Positions 1 through 8,672 of a stretch of 64,000 nucleotides of DNA are shown here, piece by piece (within the stretch, counting starts at the first letter, position 1; each line of letters opens with the position of its first letter). This DNA is from Pirellulales bacterium. Its GTDB lineage: Bacteria > Planctomycetota > Planctomycetia > Pirellulales > JAEUIK01. A model generated the notes under the pieces. That model did no database searches. It was not told where the DNA came from and was given only the letters and a program-made list of their open reading frames with translations. The stretch lies in assembly GCA_019636335.1 (NCBI GenBank), contig JAHBXR010000015.1, positions 94,571 to 158,570 on the forward strand. Reading direction: 5' to 3'. The position numbers were made by a program, and so were the translations under genes.

Positions 1-187
1 CGAGCGGGGTTATCGCATCCGCGTCTACACGGTGAACCCGCCGCGGCGCGGGGGCGTGCTCGACGATGCCTACTGGTCGGCTTGCGTCGACAGCGGAGTC
101 CACATGATCGCCACCGACGCCTATGAAATTGCCCGCGACTGGTGGAACGAGCGGGCGGAGAAGACCACGCCGGCCGCCCAGCCGTAA
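1..187 (+). CDS. C-terminal end of a phosphodiesterase-like TIM-barrel protein (partial)
   Basis: The reading frame is open from base 2 and stops at TAA 185-187, so only the last 61 residues are present. The piece contains RIRVYTVNPP and, about 25 residues later, VHMIATDAYEIARDWW. A strand ending in TVN followed by a segment telling where the next strand ends in a threatened I-x-TD motif is what the last strands of glycerophosphodiester phosphodiesterase and calcium-dependent PI-PLC barrels look like. That assignment is inference from a short tail. The start and the catalytic half lie outside the window. Confidence 0.4.
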   Translation, partial: ERGYRIRVYTVNPPRRGGVLDDAYWSACVDSGVHMIATDAYEIARDWWNERAEKTTPAAQP

Positions 188-220
188 GGTATGCTTGGTG
201 GAAGCAACCTTTTCATCTGG

Positions 221-305
221 AAAAAGTGGCACAGGCTGGCAGCCTGTGCGGAAATGAGAACCAAGCCAGAGTCAATCAACACAGGCCGGCGGCCTGTGCC
301 ACTTT
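221..305. repeat. Intergenic palindromic element, family B, copy 1 (two hairpins inside outer arms)
   Basis: Outer arms AAAGTGG and CCACTTT enclose two hairpins: CACAGGCT/AGCCTGTG and CACAGGCC/GGCCTGTG, each with a three-base loop. About 33 bases separate the hairpins. A second full copy lies at 14650-14727 and a half copy at 35737-35761. The element sits 33 bases after the preceding stop and runs up to the start codon of the next gene, so it is transcribed as part of a 5' leader or marks the boundary between transcripts. Confidence 0.85.
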
Positions 306-307
306 CC

Positions 308-1090
308 ATGCCAGCACCACGCATTAGGCTGCGATCCTCGGTCGTATTTGCTGTCATCTCTGCCGCGCTTTCTCTGGTAGCCTTGCCAGCCCAGGCGCAG
401 CTCTTTGGCGATCGCCCGCTGGGGAGCACGCTGAGTCGACGGCCCCAGCCCGGTTCGGCCGGACAACTGGAGGCCGCGGCGGCCGCCTCGCAGGGAGAGA
501 GCATGGGGCTCGCCGGGCGGGTGGGCGCCTCGGTGGGAGAGTTGACGGGTATGGAGCGATTCGTACGCACCAACCGCACACGCAATGATTTCGTCGGTAG
601 CGATCTCGCGGACCGCGTCGGCTTCATCGGTTCGATCCAGGGAAACACACGCGGCGCGATCCGCTCGGCCATCACGAACTTGCGCCCGCTCGTGAACGAA
701 CAGATCAATCGCATTCCGCCCGAACCGCTCACGCGGCAGGCGCGTCCCTATGCCCCGCGTTACCAGATCGGCTTCGACTACCCCCTGCCTCCTAGCGAGG
801 AAGTTGAGGCATCGCTGGCGCGGCAGTTGCTACGGGTGCCTGGTATGGAACGCCTGGGCCCGGTCGAGGTGTCAGTGGTTGGCCAGACGGCGATCCTACG
901 TGGCGCTGTCGCATCTGAGCACCAGCGGGACGTGGCGGAACAACTGGTGCTCCTTGAGCCCGGAATTCGGGAAGTCCAGAATGAGCTGACGGTGGGGCCG
1001 CCGGTTGAGTCACCATCGGTACGTGAGCTGCCTGAGGCGCCGGCGGCATCATCGCTTGGTACGCCCGTGGTGCCGGGGCTGGTCCCCTAG
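308..1090 (+). CDS. Exported BON-domain protein
   Basis: A 260-residue protein with a clear signal peptide (a hydrophobic stretch ending in LPAQAQ at about residue 30). The C-terminal part, about residues 160-245, has the pattern of a BON domain: VEVSVVGQTAILRGAV followed by REVQNELTV. BON domains are thought to bind phospholipids or to help maintain the envelope; the specific role here is unknown. I chose ATG 308 because an upstream in-frame ATG at 191 would translate the palindromic element into a non-conserved leader. The 3' end overlaps the opposite-strand gene 792-2108 tail to tail by 299 bp. Confidence 0.75.
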   Translation: MPAPRIRLRSSVVFAVISAALSLVALPAQAQLFGDRPLGSTLSRRPQPGSAGQLEAAAAASQGESMGLAGRVGASVGELTGMERFVRTNRTRNDFVGSDLADRVGFIGSIQGNTRGAIRSAITNLRPLVNEQINRIPPEPLTRQARPYAPRYQIGFDYPLPPSEEVEASLARQLLRVPGMERLGPVEVSVVGQTAILRGAVASEHQRDVAEQLVLLEPGIREVQNELTVGPPVESPSVRELPEAPAASSLGTPVVPGLVP

Positions 1091-2108
1091 CGGGCTGCGT
1101 TGCCGCGGGTTGCGGTTGCCAACCCGGCGGCTGTTGATAACCGGGCTGTGGTTGCCAGCCGGGTGGCGGTTGATAACCGGGCTGTGGCTGCCAGGCATTC
1201 TGAGGTTGCCACGGAGCAGACGCCTGCCAGGGTGTCGGTGTTTGCCAGGGTTGTTGCGGCTGGCCCACCGCCGGTAACGGCGCGACGACCGACGATCCAG
1301 CGCTGGCTTGCATTTGCACTGACCGAGACGGCACCGCCGACATGATGCCCGGCGCTATGTCGATCGTCGACGTCGTCATACGCTGCCGATGATCTGGTGG
1401 CAGCGGCAATCCGGCCACCTGGGGAAACTGTCCCGCGGAGATCATGTGCGAAGCCGCCTGCACGCCCAACGGCGCTGGCGGAGCTTGTTCGACCACCGTT
1501 GGCGCGATGCCCGGCAGAATCTGCGTGTTGATCTGCGACGTGACGACGTTGCCTTCCTTCGACTCGAAGCGTGCCACCAGGCTGATCTTGCGCTGGGGGC
1601 CGCCCACCTCATCCCACGGAATCCACACGCTGTACGAATGCCCGATCTTCGACTTGCTGTAATGCTCGGGCATCTGCTCTTCGGTGAAGACGTATTTGCG
1701 GTCGGGCGTGCAGTTCGTACCGTCGCGGTTCGTGTCGTCGAAGGTGAAGACCATCAACTCGCCGGCGACCTTGATCGGTTGATCCGAGCGGCGTTCGTAG
1801 TACATCAATCGCCCGCCGAACCCGCGCACCGCCGGCTTGCCGGGCCGATTCAATACCGTGTGCGTCCACACCGCCACCATCCGATCGGGTTCGCGTGGCT
1901 TGGCTTTTTCCGACCAGGGAATCGACTCGCGCAGGTCGAAACCGTCGGCCCGGGCAGCACGCATCGAGTCGTGCGTGCCGATGCCCGTTGCCAGCAGCAC
2001 GAGAGTCGCGCCACTCAACAGGCGCAGGCAACGTCGCGACAGGCCAACCCGAGGGCTGGTCCGCGAGGCGGCCTGCTGCTGGCACGGTTGTCGAGCGGAT
2101 CGATTCAT
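792..2108 (-). CDS. Secreted protein with Pro/Gln-rich repeat tail, last gene of the T2SS operon
   Basis: A 438-residue protein starting 14 bases after the gspD stop, so almost certainly co-transcribed with it. It has an N-terminal hydrophobic segment (about residues 28-45), then a globular part of about 170 residues (for example YYERRSDQPIKVAGELMVFT and YSVWIPWDEVGG), then a low-complexity region rich in Pro, Gln, Trp and Gly with GYQPPPGWQPQP repeats. I do not recognise the globular domain; a position behind gspD suggests a partner or substrate of the secretion system (inference). The last 99 codons lie antisense to the BON-domain gene, so the C-terminal tail is the least certain part. Confidence 0.7.
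   Translation of the reverse strand: MNRSARQPCQQQAASRTSPRVGLSRRCLRLLSGATLVLLATGIGTHDSMRAARADGFDLRESIPWSEKAKPREPDRMVAVWTHTVLNRPGKPAVRGFGGRLMYYERRSDQPIKVAGELMVFTFDDTNRDGTNCTPDRKYVFTEEQMPEHYSKSKIGHSYSVWIPWDEVGGPQRKISLVARFESKEGNVVTSQINTQILPGIAPTVVEQAPPAPLGVQAASHMISAGQFPQVAGLPLPPDHRQRMTTSTIDIAPGIMSAVPSRSVQMQASAGSSVVAPLPAVGQPQQPWQTPTPWQASAPWQPQNAWQPQPGYQPPPGWQPQPGYQQPPGWQPQPAATQPARGPAPAPRAYQAMMPPAPQAAHVPMVTQPAAPPSAHSGLPEFRAQGAPVVPPRPAGAQMRQRHVGSPSGQPLTPRPGPGVPYQAPVATAAPAMPQLPR
1111..1200 (-). repeat. Short tandem repeat encoding GWQPQPGYQ-type units
   Basis: Near-identical units of about 36 bases (core GTTGATAACCGGGCTGTGG on the plus strand, at about 1132 and 1168) encode alternating GYQ-PPP-GWQPQP units in the gene 792-2108. 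Such repeats can change copy number by slippage, giving a length-variable linker. The unit length is a multiple of three, so gains and losses would stay in frame. Confidence 0.7.
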
Positions 2109-2122
2109 TGCGTAGCTCTTCC

Positions 2123-5100
2123 TCAGTTGCCGTTCGGCGGTAGTACCCTGCGTGAAGTAGGACTCGCCACGACCGGCGCCGTCGCGGGCGCGACCAGGTT
2201 CACCGGCGCCGCGTGGGGCGGCCTGGCCTCTCCCATGGCGTCTGGCACCGGCAAGGGGCGCGAGCCCGGCGCCGGCAGCAGCTCTTCTCCGCCGATACGG
2301 GGACCTTCAGCCGGCGCCGCGTTTCCCTGGGGAGCAGGGAAGTAGGGCACGGCGGGCACATTCTCGGGCACGGCGTTCGGCGAATTCGCTCTGCCGGCGG
2401 GAATGCTCTCGGCCGGCACCGGGATGCCCTCGGCTCCCGGATCCTGATCCGGATAGATCACCTGAGTCGTCGACATGCAGTGCTCGCAATCGCCGCGACG
2501 GCAGATCTGGCACTCGCCGTGAATACGCTCGACATCGGCCAGGCACCAGCTCATGCGCGACGATTCGATCTGCTTCATCCGCTCGGCGTCCTCGCCGTTG
2601 CGAATGACGTGCGGCGTCAGAATGATCAGCAGCTCGGTGCGCTGGTTCTGCTCGAAATCGTAGCGAAACAAGTGCCCGAGGATGGGAATCGACGACAGGT
2701 AGGGGACGCGCCGCGTGGTCGTCACGTGATTGCGGAAGATCAACCCGCCGAGCACGACGGTCTGCCCGTCGGCGGCACTGATCGTCGTTTGGGCGGTTTG
2801 CGTGCGAATGCGGGGCGAAAGGATCGGATCGCCATCGGTGTTCACCGCGATGGGAATGCCATCGGCGATGCGTCCCAACTCCGAGCGCTCGGCGTCGACC
2901 TCCATCACCACGTTGCCGTCCGGGCTGATGCGCGGCGTGACCCCCAGGATGAGCCCGACGTTGACCAGCTCGATGTTGTTTACCTGGCCGACCTGGTTGA
3001 TCGTGGTGCCGGCGACGCGCGGCACGCGCTCGCCCACCTGAATGAACGAGGGCTGGTTGTCGAGCGTCATGATCTGCGGTCGGCTCAAGACCTCGACGCG
3101 CTGGCACTGCTTCAGGGCGCGAATCAGAATGTTGATGCTCTCGTTGCTGGCACTGAGCACGAGCCCGCCGAAGCCAAGCTCGGCGTTGGTGCGACCGACC
3201 GAGAAGCTCGACAAGGCCTGTCCGGCGAGGTTCTCGCGCGTCGACATCGACTGCGCGCTGCCGCTATTGCCCAGGTTCTGATTGTTGAAATTGAACCCGG
3301 GAATCAGCGTGGTCGAGGTCTGATTGGCCGTTGTGCCAATGTCCACACCTGGATTGCGGGTATCGGTGGTGCCCGTCGAGCCTGTGGTGGCTAGGTTGCC
3401 GACGATGCCACGATCGAAGAGCAACGAGTCTTGCAGGCCCAACTCCACACCGAACTCGTCGATGTTGTCGAGCCGCACCTCGGCGATCAGCACCTGGATC
3501 AGCACCTGCGGCGGCTGCGCGTCGAGCTGCTCGACCAGCGTGCGAATATCGTCGAAGTAGCGCGGCGTCGCGCTGATAATCAGGCTATTGCTGACCGGCT
3601 CGGGCACGACCACCACTTCACGTTCGATCTGCTCGAAGGGACTCGGCGTGCCGGGCACGGCAATCTGAACCATGCGTTCGCTGCGGAGGAACTCATTCAC
3701 GGCCAGCGCCACGTCGATGGCCGGTGAATTCTTCAGCCGGAAAACCTGGCTCTTGCGATCGCTGACGTCACTCTCGTCGAGCCGCAGCAGGATCGCCTCG
3801 ACCACCTGCAACAAGCCGGCCGAGCCGGTGGCGATGATCGAGTTCGTGCGCAGATCGACGCTGAATCGCAGCGGAGCGAGCGAACCTTCGTCGGTCGGCC
3901 CGGCCAGCTCGGGTCCCAGAGCTGTCGTCGCCTGCGGCCCCAGCAGGGTGCGCATCATCTCGACCAGGGCGGCGGCGTCGCCATTCACGATCTTGAAGAC
4001 CTTGATCTGCGCCGTCGCGGCGGGCATGCCGTCGAGCTGTTCGATCAACGCGGCCAACAGTTCCATGCTGTCGGCGGGCGCCGATACGAGCAGCGTGTTC
4101 GTGTGCCCGTCGGGCGTGACGCGGACATCGGAGAGGACTCCCGACTCCAACATGCGCTGTCCTTGCGCATCGACCGTGAGGAATTGGAGGATGGACTGCT
4201 TTTGCTGTGCCGCCGGCGTGCCGGGGGCCGTGCCGCGCAGGGCGTTCTCGAGAATCGGGGCCATGTCGGTGGCCAGCGTGTTGCGCAGCTTGAAGACGCG
4301 CAGTTGGTTGACCACCCCGCTCTTGCCCGAGTCGAGCCGTTCGATCAACAGCTCCACCTCGGCCAGGTCGCGGGGCACCGCCTGCACGATCAGCGAGTTC
4401 GACGCGGCGTCTGCCACGATGACCACTTTCGCCCCCAGCCCCAGGCGGTTCGTGAAGAACTGCTGGATCGTCGTTTGCGTCGCCACCGCGGGGGCATACT
4501 TCAAACGAAAGACGCGCAACTGCGTTTCGGCATCGACGGGCTGATCGAGCTTCTCGACCAACTCGCGCATCACTCGCAAGGCCTCGCCCCAGCCGACCAG
4601 GAGAATGGCATTCGGCTTGACCAGCGAGATCGACGTCACGCGGCCTTGTCGACCGGCGAGCAGATCGGTCTGCACCTGGGTCAGCACCGTGGCGATGCCC
4701 GCCGCGGGGGCATGGCGCAAGTGATAGACTTCGATCTCCGGCTCGGTCTCGGCACTGATGCGTTCGATTTCTTGAATGATCCGCACGAGCTCGTCGACCT
4801 CGCGCTCGTCGCCGCTGAGGATCAACACGTCGAGATCAGGAAGGACCTCGATGTCCACATTGCCGCCGAGCTGTCGCAGGCGATCCTGCTGGGCGGCGGC
4901 CTCGGCATCGCCCGTGGGAGCATCCGGCGGAGGAGACGCCTCGGCCGGCGCGGGAGACGCACCGGGCTGCAGTAGCAAGTTGGCAAAGGCCACCGCGCCC
5001 GAAGGATCGGCGGTCGTCGTCGAGGCTGCCCGGGCTGGATTCCTCTCGCGCGACGCGCCATCCGAGGGCGCCGGCAGCAGCCGCTCGCGATCGAGCTTTC

Positions 5101-5854
5101 CCTCGTAGGCATCGGTGGCACGCCGAACCTTGGTGAGATCCGCCTTGTCGAGCGGTATCACTCGCACCGACTTGCCCAACGGTTGGCGCGGGCTGTCGAG
5201 CACGGTGATGAGGCGCACCATGCGTTCGGCGACGGGAGCCGAGCCGCGCACCATGAGCTGATCGTGCGCGCGGTTCAAACCGAGTTCGATGCGCTCGCCG
5301 GTGCTCAAGATAATCATGTAACCCGGCAGCCCGGCAGCGACCTGCGCCATGGGCTGGATACGCCCCCGGAACATGTCGACCAGGATCGGCTCGAGCTGCG
5401 AGGCGCGCGCGCTGTGCAGTTGAACGAAGCGCACCGTCGGGTCGCCGGCCACGTCGACACGCGGTGGCACGTGAATCGCCGGCGCGTCCGTATCGGGCGG
5501 AGGGGGCGAAAGAGTGGCTGTCGGCAGGGACGCCGCTGGAGCCGTCTTCGGCTGATCGAGCGCGGTGACCAGCCCGGCCACGATCTGGTGGGCTTCGGCC
5601 GGTCCGCGCACGAGGAGTTGATTCGAGGCCGTGTCGACGGCGATTTCGGCGCCGGCCAGTCCCGCCACCAGCTTGCGTGCCAGGGGCTCGACGTCGGCGA
5701 CCGAGGCGGCCCGCAGCCGGTAGGCCTTCATTTCGCCATCGGCGGCGTGCGCGCGGCCGGCCTGACAGCATGCCAGCAACATCGCCAGCGCCGCTACCGC
5801 CAGCGTGCGCGTGGGCCGTCGAATTGCGTATTCGTCTAAAGCTTTGAAAGACAC
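2123..5854 (-). CDS. gspD: Type II secretion outer-membrane secretin GspD with about eight N-type domains
   Basis: Forms the outer-membrane channel of the T2SS. The C-terminal third has the secretin barrel: LSRPQIMTLDNQPSFIQVGE, then VVLGGLI and the conserved VPYLSSIPILGHLF. Before it lie about eight ring-forming repeats of the pattern VFRLKNSPAIDVA...NSLIISATP...LVEQLD, where typical GspD has an N0 and three of these. After the barrel comes a Cys-rich segment with the spacing C-x10-C-x2-C-x4-C-x2-C, then a Pro-rich tail. A signal peptide (RTLAVAALAMLLACCQAG) supports GTG 5854; the frame extends upstream to a TTG at 5995, but no ribosome site favours either. The protein is about 1,243 residues, roughly twice the usual size. 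Confidence 0.9.
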   Translation of the reverse strand: MSFKALDEYAIRRPTRTLAVAALAMLLACCQAGRAHAADGEMKAYRLRAASVADVEPLARKLVAGLAGAEIAVDTASNQLLVRGPAEAHQIVAGLVTALDQPKTAPAASLPTATLSPPPPDTDAPAIHVPPRVDVAGDPTVRFVQLHSARASQLEPILVDMFRGRIQPMAQVAAGLPGYMIILSTGERIELGLNRAHDQLMVRGSAPVAERMVRLITVLDSPRQPLGKSVRVIPLDKADLTKVRRATDAYEGKLDRERLLPAPSDGASRERNPARAASTTTADPSGAVAFANLLLQPGASPAPAEASPPPDAPTGDAEAAAQQDRLRQLGGNVDIEVLPDLDVLILSGDEREVDELVRIIQEIERISAETEPEIEVYHLRHAPAAGIATVLTQVQTDLLAGRQGRVTSISLVKPNAILLVGWGEALRVMRELVEKLDQPVDAETQLRVFRLKYAPAVATQTTIQQFFTNRLGLGAKVVIVADAASNSLIVQAVPRDLAEVELLIERLDSGKSGVVNQLRVFKLRNTLATDMAPILENALRGTAPGTPAAQQKQSILQFLTVDAQGQRMLESGVLSDVRVTPDGHTNTLLVSAPADSMELLAALIEQLDGMPAATAQIKVFKIVNGDAAALVEMMRTLLGPQATTALGPELAGPTDEGSLAPLRFSVDLRTNSIIATGSAGLLQVVEAILLRLDESDVSDRKSQVFRLKNSPAIDVALAVNEFLRSERMVQIAVPGTPSPFEQIEREVVVVPEPVSNSLIISATPRYFDDIRTLVEQLDAQPPQVLIQVLIAEVRLDNIDEFGVELGLQDSLLFDRGIVGNLATTGSTGTTDTRNPGVDIGTTANQTSTTLIPGFNFNNQNLGNSGSAQSMSTRENLAGQALSSFSVGRTNAELGFGGLVLSASNESINILIRALKQCQRVEVLSRPQIMTLDNQPSFIQVGERVPRVAGTTINQVGQVNNIELVNVGLILGVTPRISPDGNVVMEVDAERSELGRIADGIPIAVNTDGDPILSPRIRTQTAQTTISAADGQTVVLGGLIFRNHVTTTRRVPYLSSIPILGHLFRYDFEQNQRTELLIILTPHVIRNGEDAERMKQIESSRMSWCLADVERIHGECQICRRGDCEHCMSTTQVIYPDQDPGAEGIPVPAESIPAGRANSPNAVPENVPAVPYFPAPQGNAAPAEGPRIGGEELLPAPGSRPLPVPDAMGEARPPHAAPVNLVAPATAPVVASPTSRRVLPPNGN

Positions 5855-6017
5855 CGGTTCTGTCGCTTGGCAGTGTTCCCCCCTGCGGCGACTTGTTCGT
5901 AGGCGCACGCTGCGCGCTTCGGCGCATCGCTTGCCCGGCTCAAAGATCGGTTGTCCCGCCTGCCGGCTACAGCCTTTCTGAGGAGATTCCGCCAACTGGC
6001 GAAAAATACTGGGCCGT

Positions 6018-6905
6018 TTAGAGCTCGGGGGGCAAAGCCGTTGCCTGGCTAAGGTTTTCCCCCAACGTGATCAGCCAGCGTTCGTTGTCCGAATCGATCA
6101 CGACGTCGAGCGCGTCGATCTCGGCCACGCGGCCCCGAAACTGCCCCACTTGAAAGGGCTGGCCGATCCCCAGCTTCAAGATCTCGCCCGTCGTGCGAAT
6201 GGTGAACCACGCCTCGAGCTGTCCGCTCACTTCGAGGATGGCCGTGAGGAAGGCGAAGTCCGATTCGTCGTAGGCCCGGGCGCCACCTTCGCCAAACAGG
6301 TTTCGCTCGACGATGGCGCGATACTCGACCAGGTTCTCCGCGGCCAGACGATTCGACGTGCGCCCGCTGAGACGATCCTTGCGTTCCCCCTCGGGCAGCA
6401 CCAGGGCCTCGATCGACATCGAGAGCTCGAGCCGCTGCGAACGCGGAATGGGGGTGATCGAAAGTCGTTGCACCTGGTGCAAGTGGTCCGCGCGATAAAA
6501 GTTGTAGAGGAAGCTGGTAAGCTGCTCGAGCGAGCCACGGCCGCGGACGGTGAAGGGGAGCTTTTGGTAAACGTCCTTCTTGCCGACCGTCTCGCCCGAG
6601 TCCACGTTGGGCTGCTCGAAGCCCGCGACACGCACGAGCTCGAGCAACCAGTTCTGATAGAGCGAACGAGCCAACTCCAGATCGGTCGGCAACGACTGCT
6701 GCTGCCAGGCCGTCAACTGCTTGCCGGCGGCTCGGGCCAGGCGCAGTTGCCCTTCTTTCTTCTCGATATCTTTACGCAATCGCTCGGCACGGGCACGGCG
6801 CTCGTCGAGCGGGCCTTGCAACATGGCCTGGAACAGCCAGTTTCCCAGGTAGGCCACGAGCATGCCGCCGACGATGATCGCTAGGATGCGTTCGCGCTTT
6901 TTCAT
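6018..6905 (-). CDS. gspM: GspM/PilO-like inner-membrane protein with a C-terminal GspC-like domain
   Basis: A 295-residue protein. A short cytoplasmic start (MKKRERI) is followed by one membrane helix (about residues 8-28), a coiled coil (LDERRARAERLRKDIEKK) and a PilO/GspM-like ferredoxin-fold region that includes LEQLTSFLYNFYRADHLHQV. From about residue 200 comes RNLFGEGG and then a small beta domain (LTAILEVSGQLEAWF...LGIGQPFQVGQFRGRVAEI), which resembles the HR domain of GspC or PilP; NLFG is the usual lead-in of that domain. It links the inner-membrane platform to GspD. It overlaps gspL by four bases (ATGA). The fusion reading is my inference from motif pattern. Confidence 0.75.
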   Translation of the reverse strand: MKKRERILAIIVGGMLVAYLGNWLFQAMLQGPLDERRARAERLRKDIEKKEGQLRLARAAGKQLTAWQQQSLPTDLELARSLYQNWLLELVRVAGFEQPNVDSGETVGKKDVYQKLPFTVRGRGSLEQLTSFLYNFYRADHLHQVQRLSITPIPRSQRLELSMSIEALVLPEGERKDRLSGRTSNRLAAENLVEYRAIVERNLFGEGGARAYDESDFAFLTAILEVSGQLEAWFTIRTTGEILKLGIGQPFQVGQFRGRVAEIDALDVVIDSDNERWLITLGENLSQATALPPEL

Positions 6906-8560
6906 GGCCGGCCCCCCGTCGACGTGTTGGTCGAAGTGGCCGTTTCCGCCGCGGCGTTCTGCGTCGCCGCGGAAGATGCCCCGGCGATGCTGGCTGCCGA
7001 GGTGGAATCACTGGCCGGAGCGGCTGGTTCGGTCGTCGTCGCCGGGGCGGGCACGGTGGGACCGGCCACCGGGGCCGGCGCCGTGCGGTATTCCTCGCGA
7101 TCGCGCCGTGCCACGGCCAGCGACGATTCGAATTGCCAGGTGTAGGTGCGCTCTTGAATGGTCGCCTGCACGCGTTTGCTGCGCACCTCGTGGTGCTTGT
7201 CGCGGAGATTGCTTTCCATGCGGCCGACGATCGAAGGATCGCGCACGAGCCCCTGCATCTCGACGGTGCCCCCCTTGCTCGAGGCCCGGGCCATCGTGAG
7301 TCGCAGCAGCACGGCGTCGCGGGCACTGGGGAATCGCAACGACAGATCGCGCAACTCGTCGAGCCAGACGATATCGTTATCGGCCCAAAGCTTGATTTCC
7401 TCGACGGCGGCCCGCTTCGCATCGGCGCGACGCACCAACTCATCGAGCTTCTTGGACTCGGCGGCCAGCTTGTCGTTCAGCTCGTCCGCGGCCGAGAACT
7501 TGCCCCAGGCCACATAGCCCCCGGCGAAGACGATCGCCGCGATGACGCTGGCCGCCAGGCCGACGAGCAAGCGCCGATCGAGCGGCTGCGGCATCTTGCG
7601 AGGATCGAGCAAGTCGATGGCCGGCTTGTTGCCATGCGCCTCGTCGAGCAGCATGCCCACGAGCGCCCCCAGACGACCCGTGCTCGCGGGCGCGTGCCTG
7701 GCCAGTTCGCCCGTCGTGGGGAGCTCGGCCAGCGGATCGAACGCCTGCACGGGCAGCTTGAGTTCGTGCTCCATGCGCTGCATCGTCTCGACGTGCTCGT
7801 GCGGCCGGCCGCAGAGATAGATCGCCTCGACGGGGCTTCCGCCCGGTTGATTGGCCACGGCGACCAGCGTGCGACGGATTTCGGCCAGCAGGCCGGTGAC
7901 GTCTCCGTGCTCACCTTGTGGCAGCCGCACCGAACGAGAGACCAGCACGCGCGTGCCGACCAGCACGAGCAGTTCGGCCGTGGTCGGCGCCAGCTCGGCG
8001 ATCAGCACCACTTGCTCGGCCGAGGGCATCAAGCGACGGAAGCCCGAGGCCAGGGCGTAGGGACGCACGAGCATGCGTTCGGGGGTCCAGCCGGCCGCGG
8101 AGCAGGCCTCTTGCAACTCGTGCATTTGATCGGCCGACAAGGCCACGGCATCGACCTGTCGGGGCACGGTCGGGTCGTCGGACAGCGGCACGAAGTCGAG
8201 CACGCTGTCTTCGCCGACAAAGCCCGCCTCGCGCATCGCCTGCAATCGCACCAGCTCGGGCAGATCGGCATCGGGCACGGGGGGCACGACGAGCTGTCGC
8301 AGCTCGACTCGATTGCGGCCAACCCCCAACAGCAGCTTGGGGCGGGCCATGCGCTGCCGGCCCAGGGTCTCGCGCCACTGCGCCGCGAGGATCTCTCGCG
8401 ACGGATGCTTCAAGGAAATCTCGCCACTCTCCGTGGGAACCGCCTCGGGGGCCAGCGGGAAGGAGCCGGCTTGCTCGAGCGCGACGCGGCGACCGCGCAC
8501 CTGCGCCAAGATATAGCGCGCTTCGGCGATGTCCCATTCGATGGCCAGCAGACGCGGCAT
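6902..8560 (-). CDS. gspL: GspL-like platform protein (PilM-type actin fold joined to a PilN-type part)
   Basis: A 552-residue protein. Residues 1 to about 320 form an actin-like (ASKHA) domain resembling PilM or the cytoplasmic half of GspL (LLAIEWDIAEARYILAQV at the N-terminus). One membrane helix follows (LLVGLAASVIAAIVFAGGYV, about residue 335-355), then a coiled coil and a PilN-like periplasmic region. The end is low-complexity Ala/Thr/Ser. It would recruit the ATPase GspE to the inner membrane and bind the GspM-like protein. It is translationally coupled to the next gene by an ATGA overlap and starts about 110 bases after gspK. Confidence 0.8.
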   Translation of the reverse strand: MPRLLAIEWDIAEARYILAQVRGRRVALEQAGSFPLAPEAVPTESGEISLKHPSREILAAQWRETLGRQRMARPKLLLGVGRNRVELRQLVVPPVPDADLPELVRLQAMREAGFVGEDSVLDFVPLSDDPTVPRQVDAVALSADQMHELQEACSAAGWTPERMLVRPYALASGFRRLMPSAEQVVLIAELAPTTAELLVLVGTRVLVSRSVRLPQGEHGDVTGLLAEIRRTLVAVANQPGGSPVEAIYLCGRPHEHVETMQRMEHELKLPVQAFDPLAELPTTGELARHAPASTGRLGALVGMLLDEAHGNKPAIDLLDPRKMPQPLDRRLLVGLAASVIAAIVFAGGYVAWGKFSAADELNDKLAAESKKLDELVRRADAKRAAVEEIKLWADNDIVWLDELRDLSLRFPSARDAVLLRLTMARASSKGGTVEMQGLVRDPSIVGRMESNLRDKHHEVRSKRVQATIQERTYTWQFESSLAVARRDREEYRTAPAPVAGPTVPAPATTTEPAAPASDSTSAASIAGASSAATQNAAAETATSTNTSTGGRP

Positions 8561-8672
8561 CGGAGTCTCTCGCAGTGCGGCCGGGTGGAGGGCAGGGGGG
8601 GCAGGCGTGCGGGGCGGAACCAGTCGCGAGACGGTCCATCGCCTTCGTGGCCGGGCGTATCGTTCGGGCGGG

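Noticed and set aside
191..307. Longer start for the BON-domain protein at ATG 191
   Set aside because: The extra 39 residues translate a palindromic element; the signal peptide begins at ATG 308.
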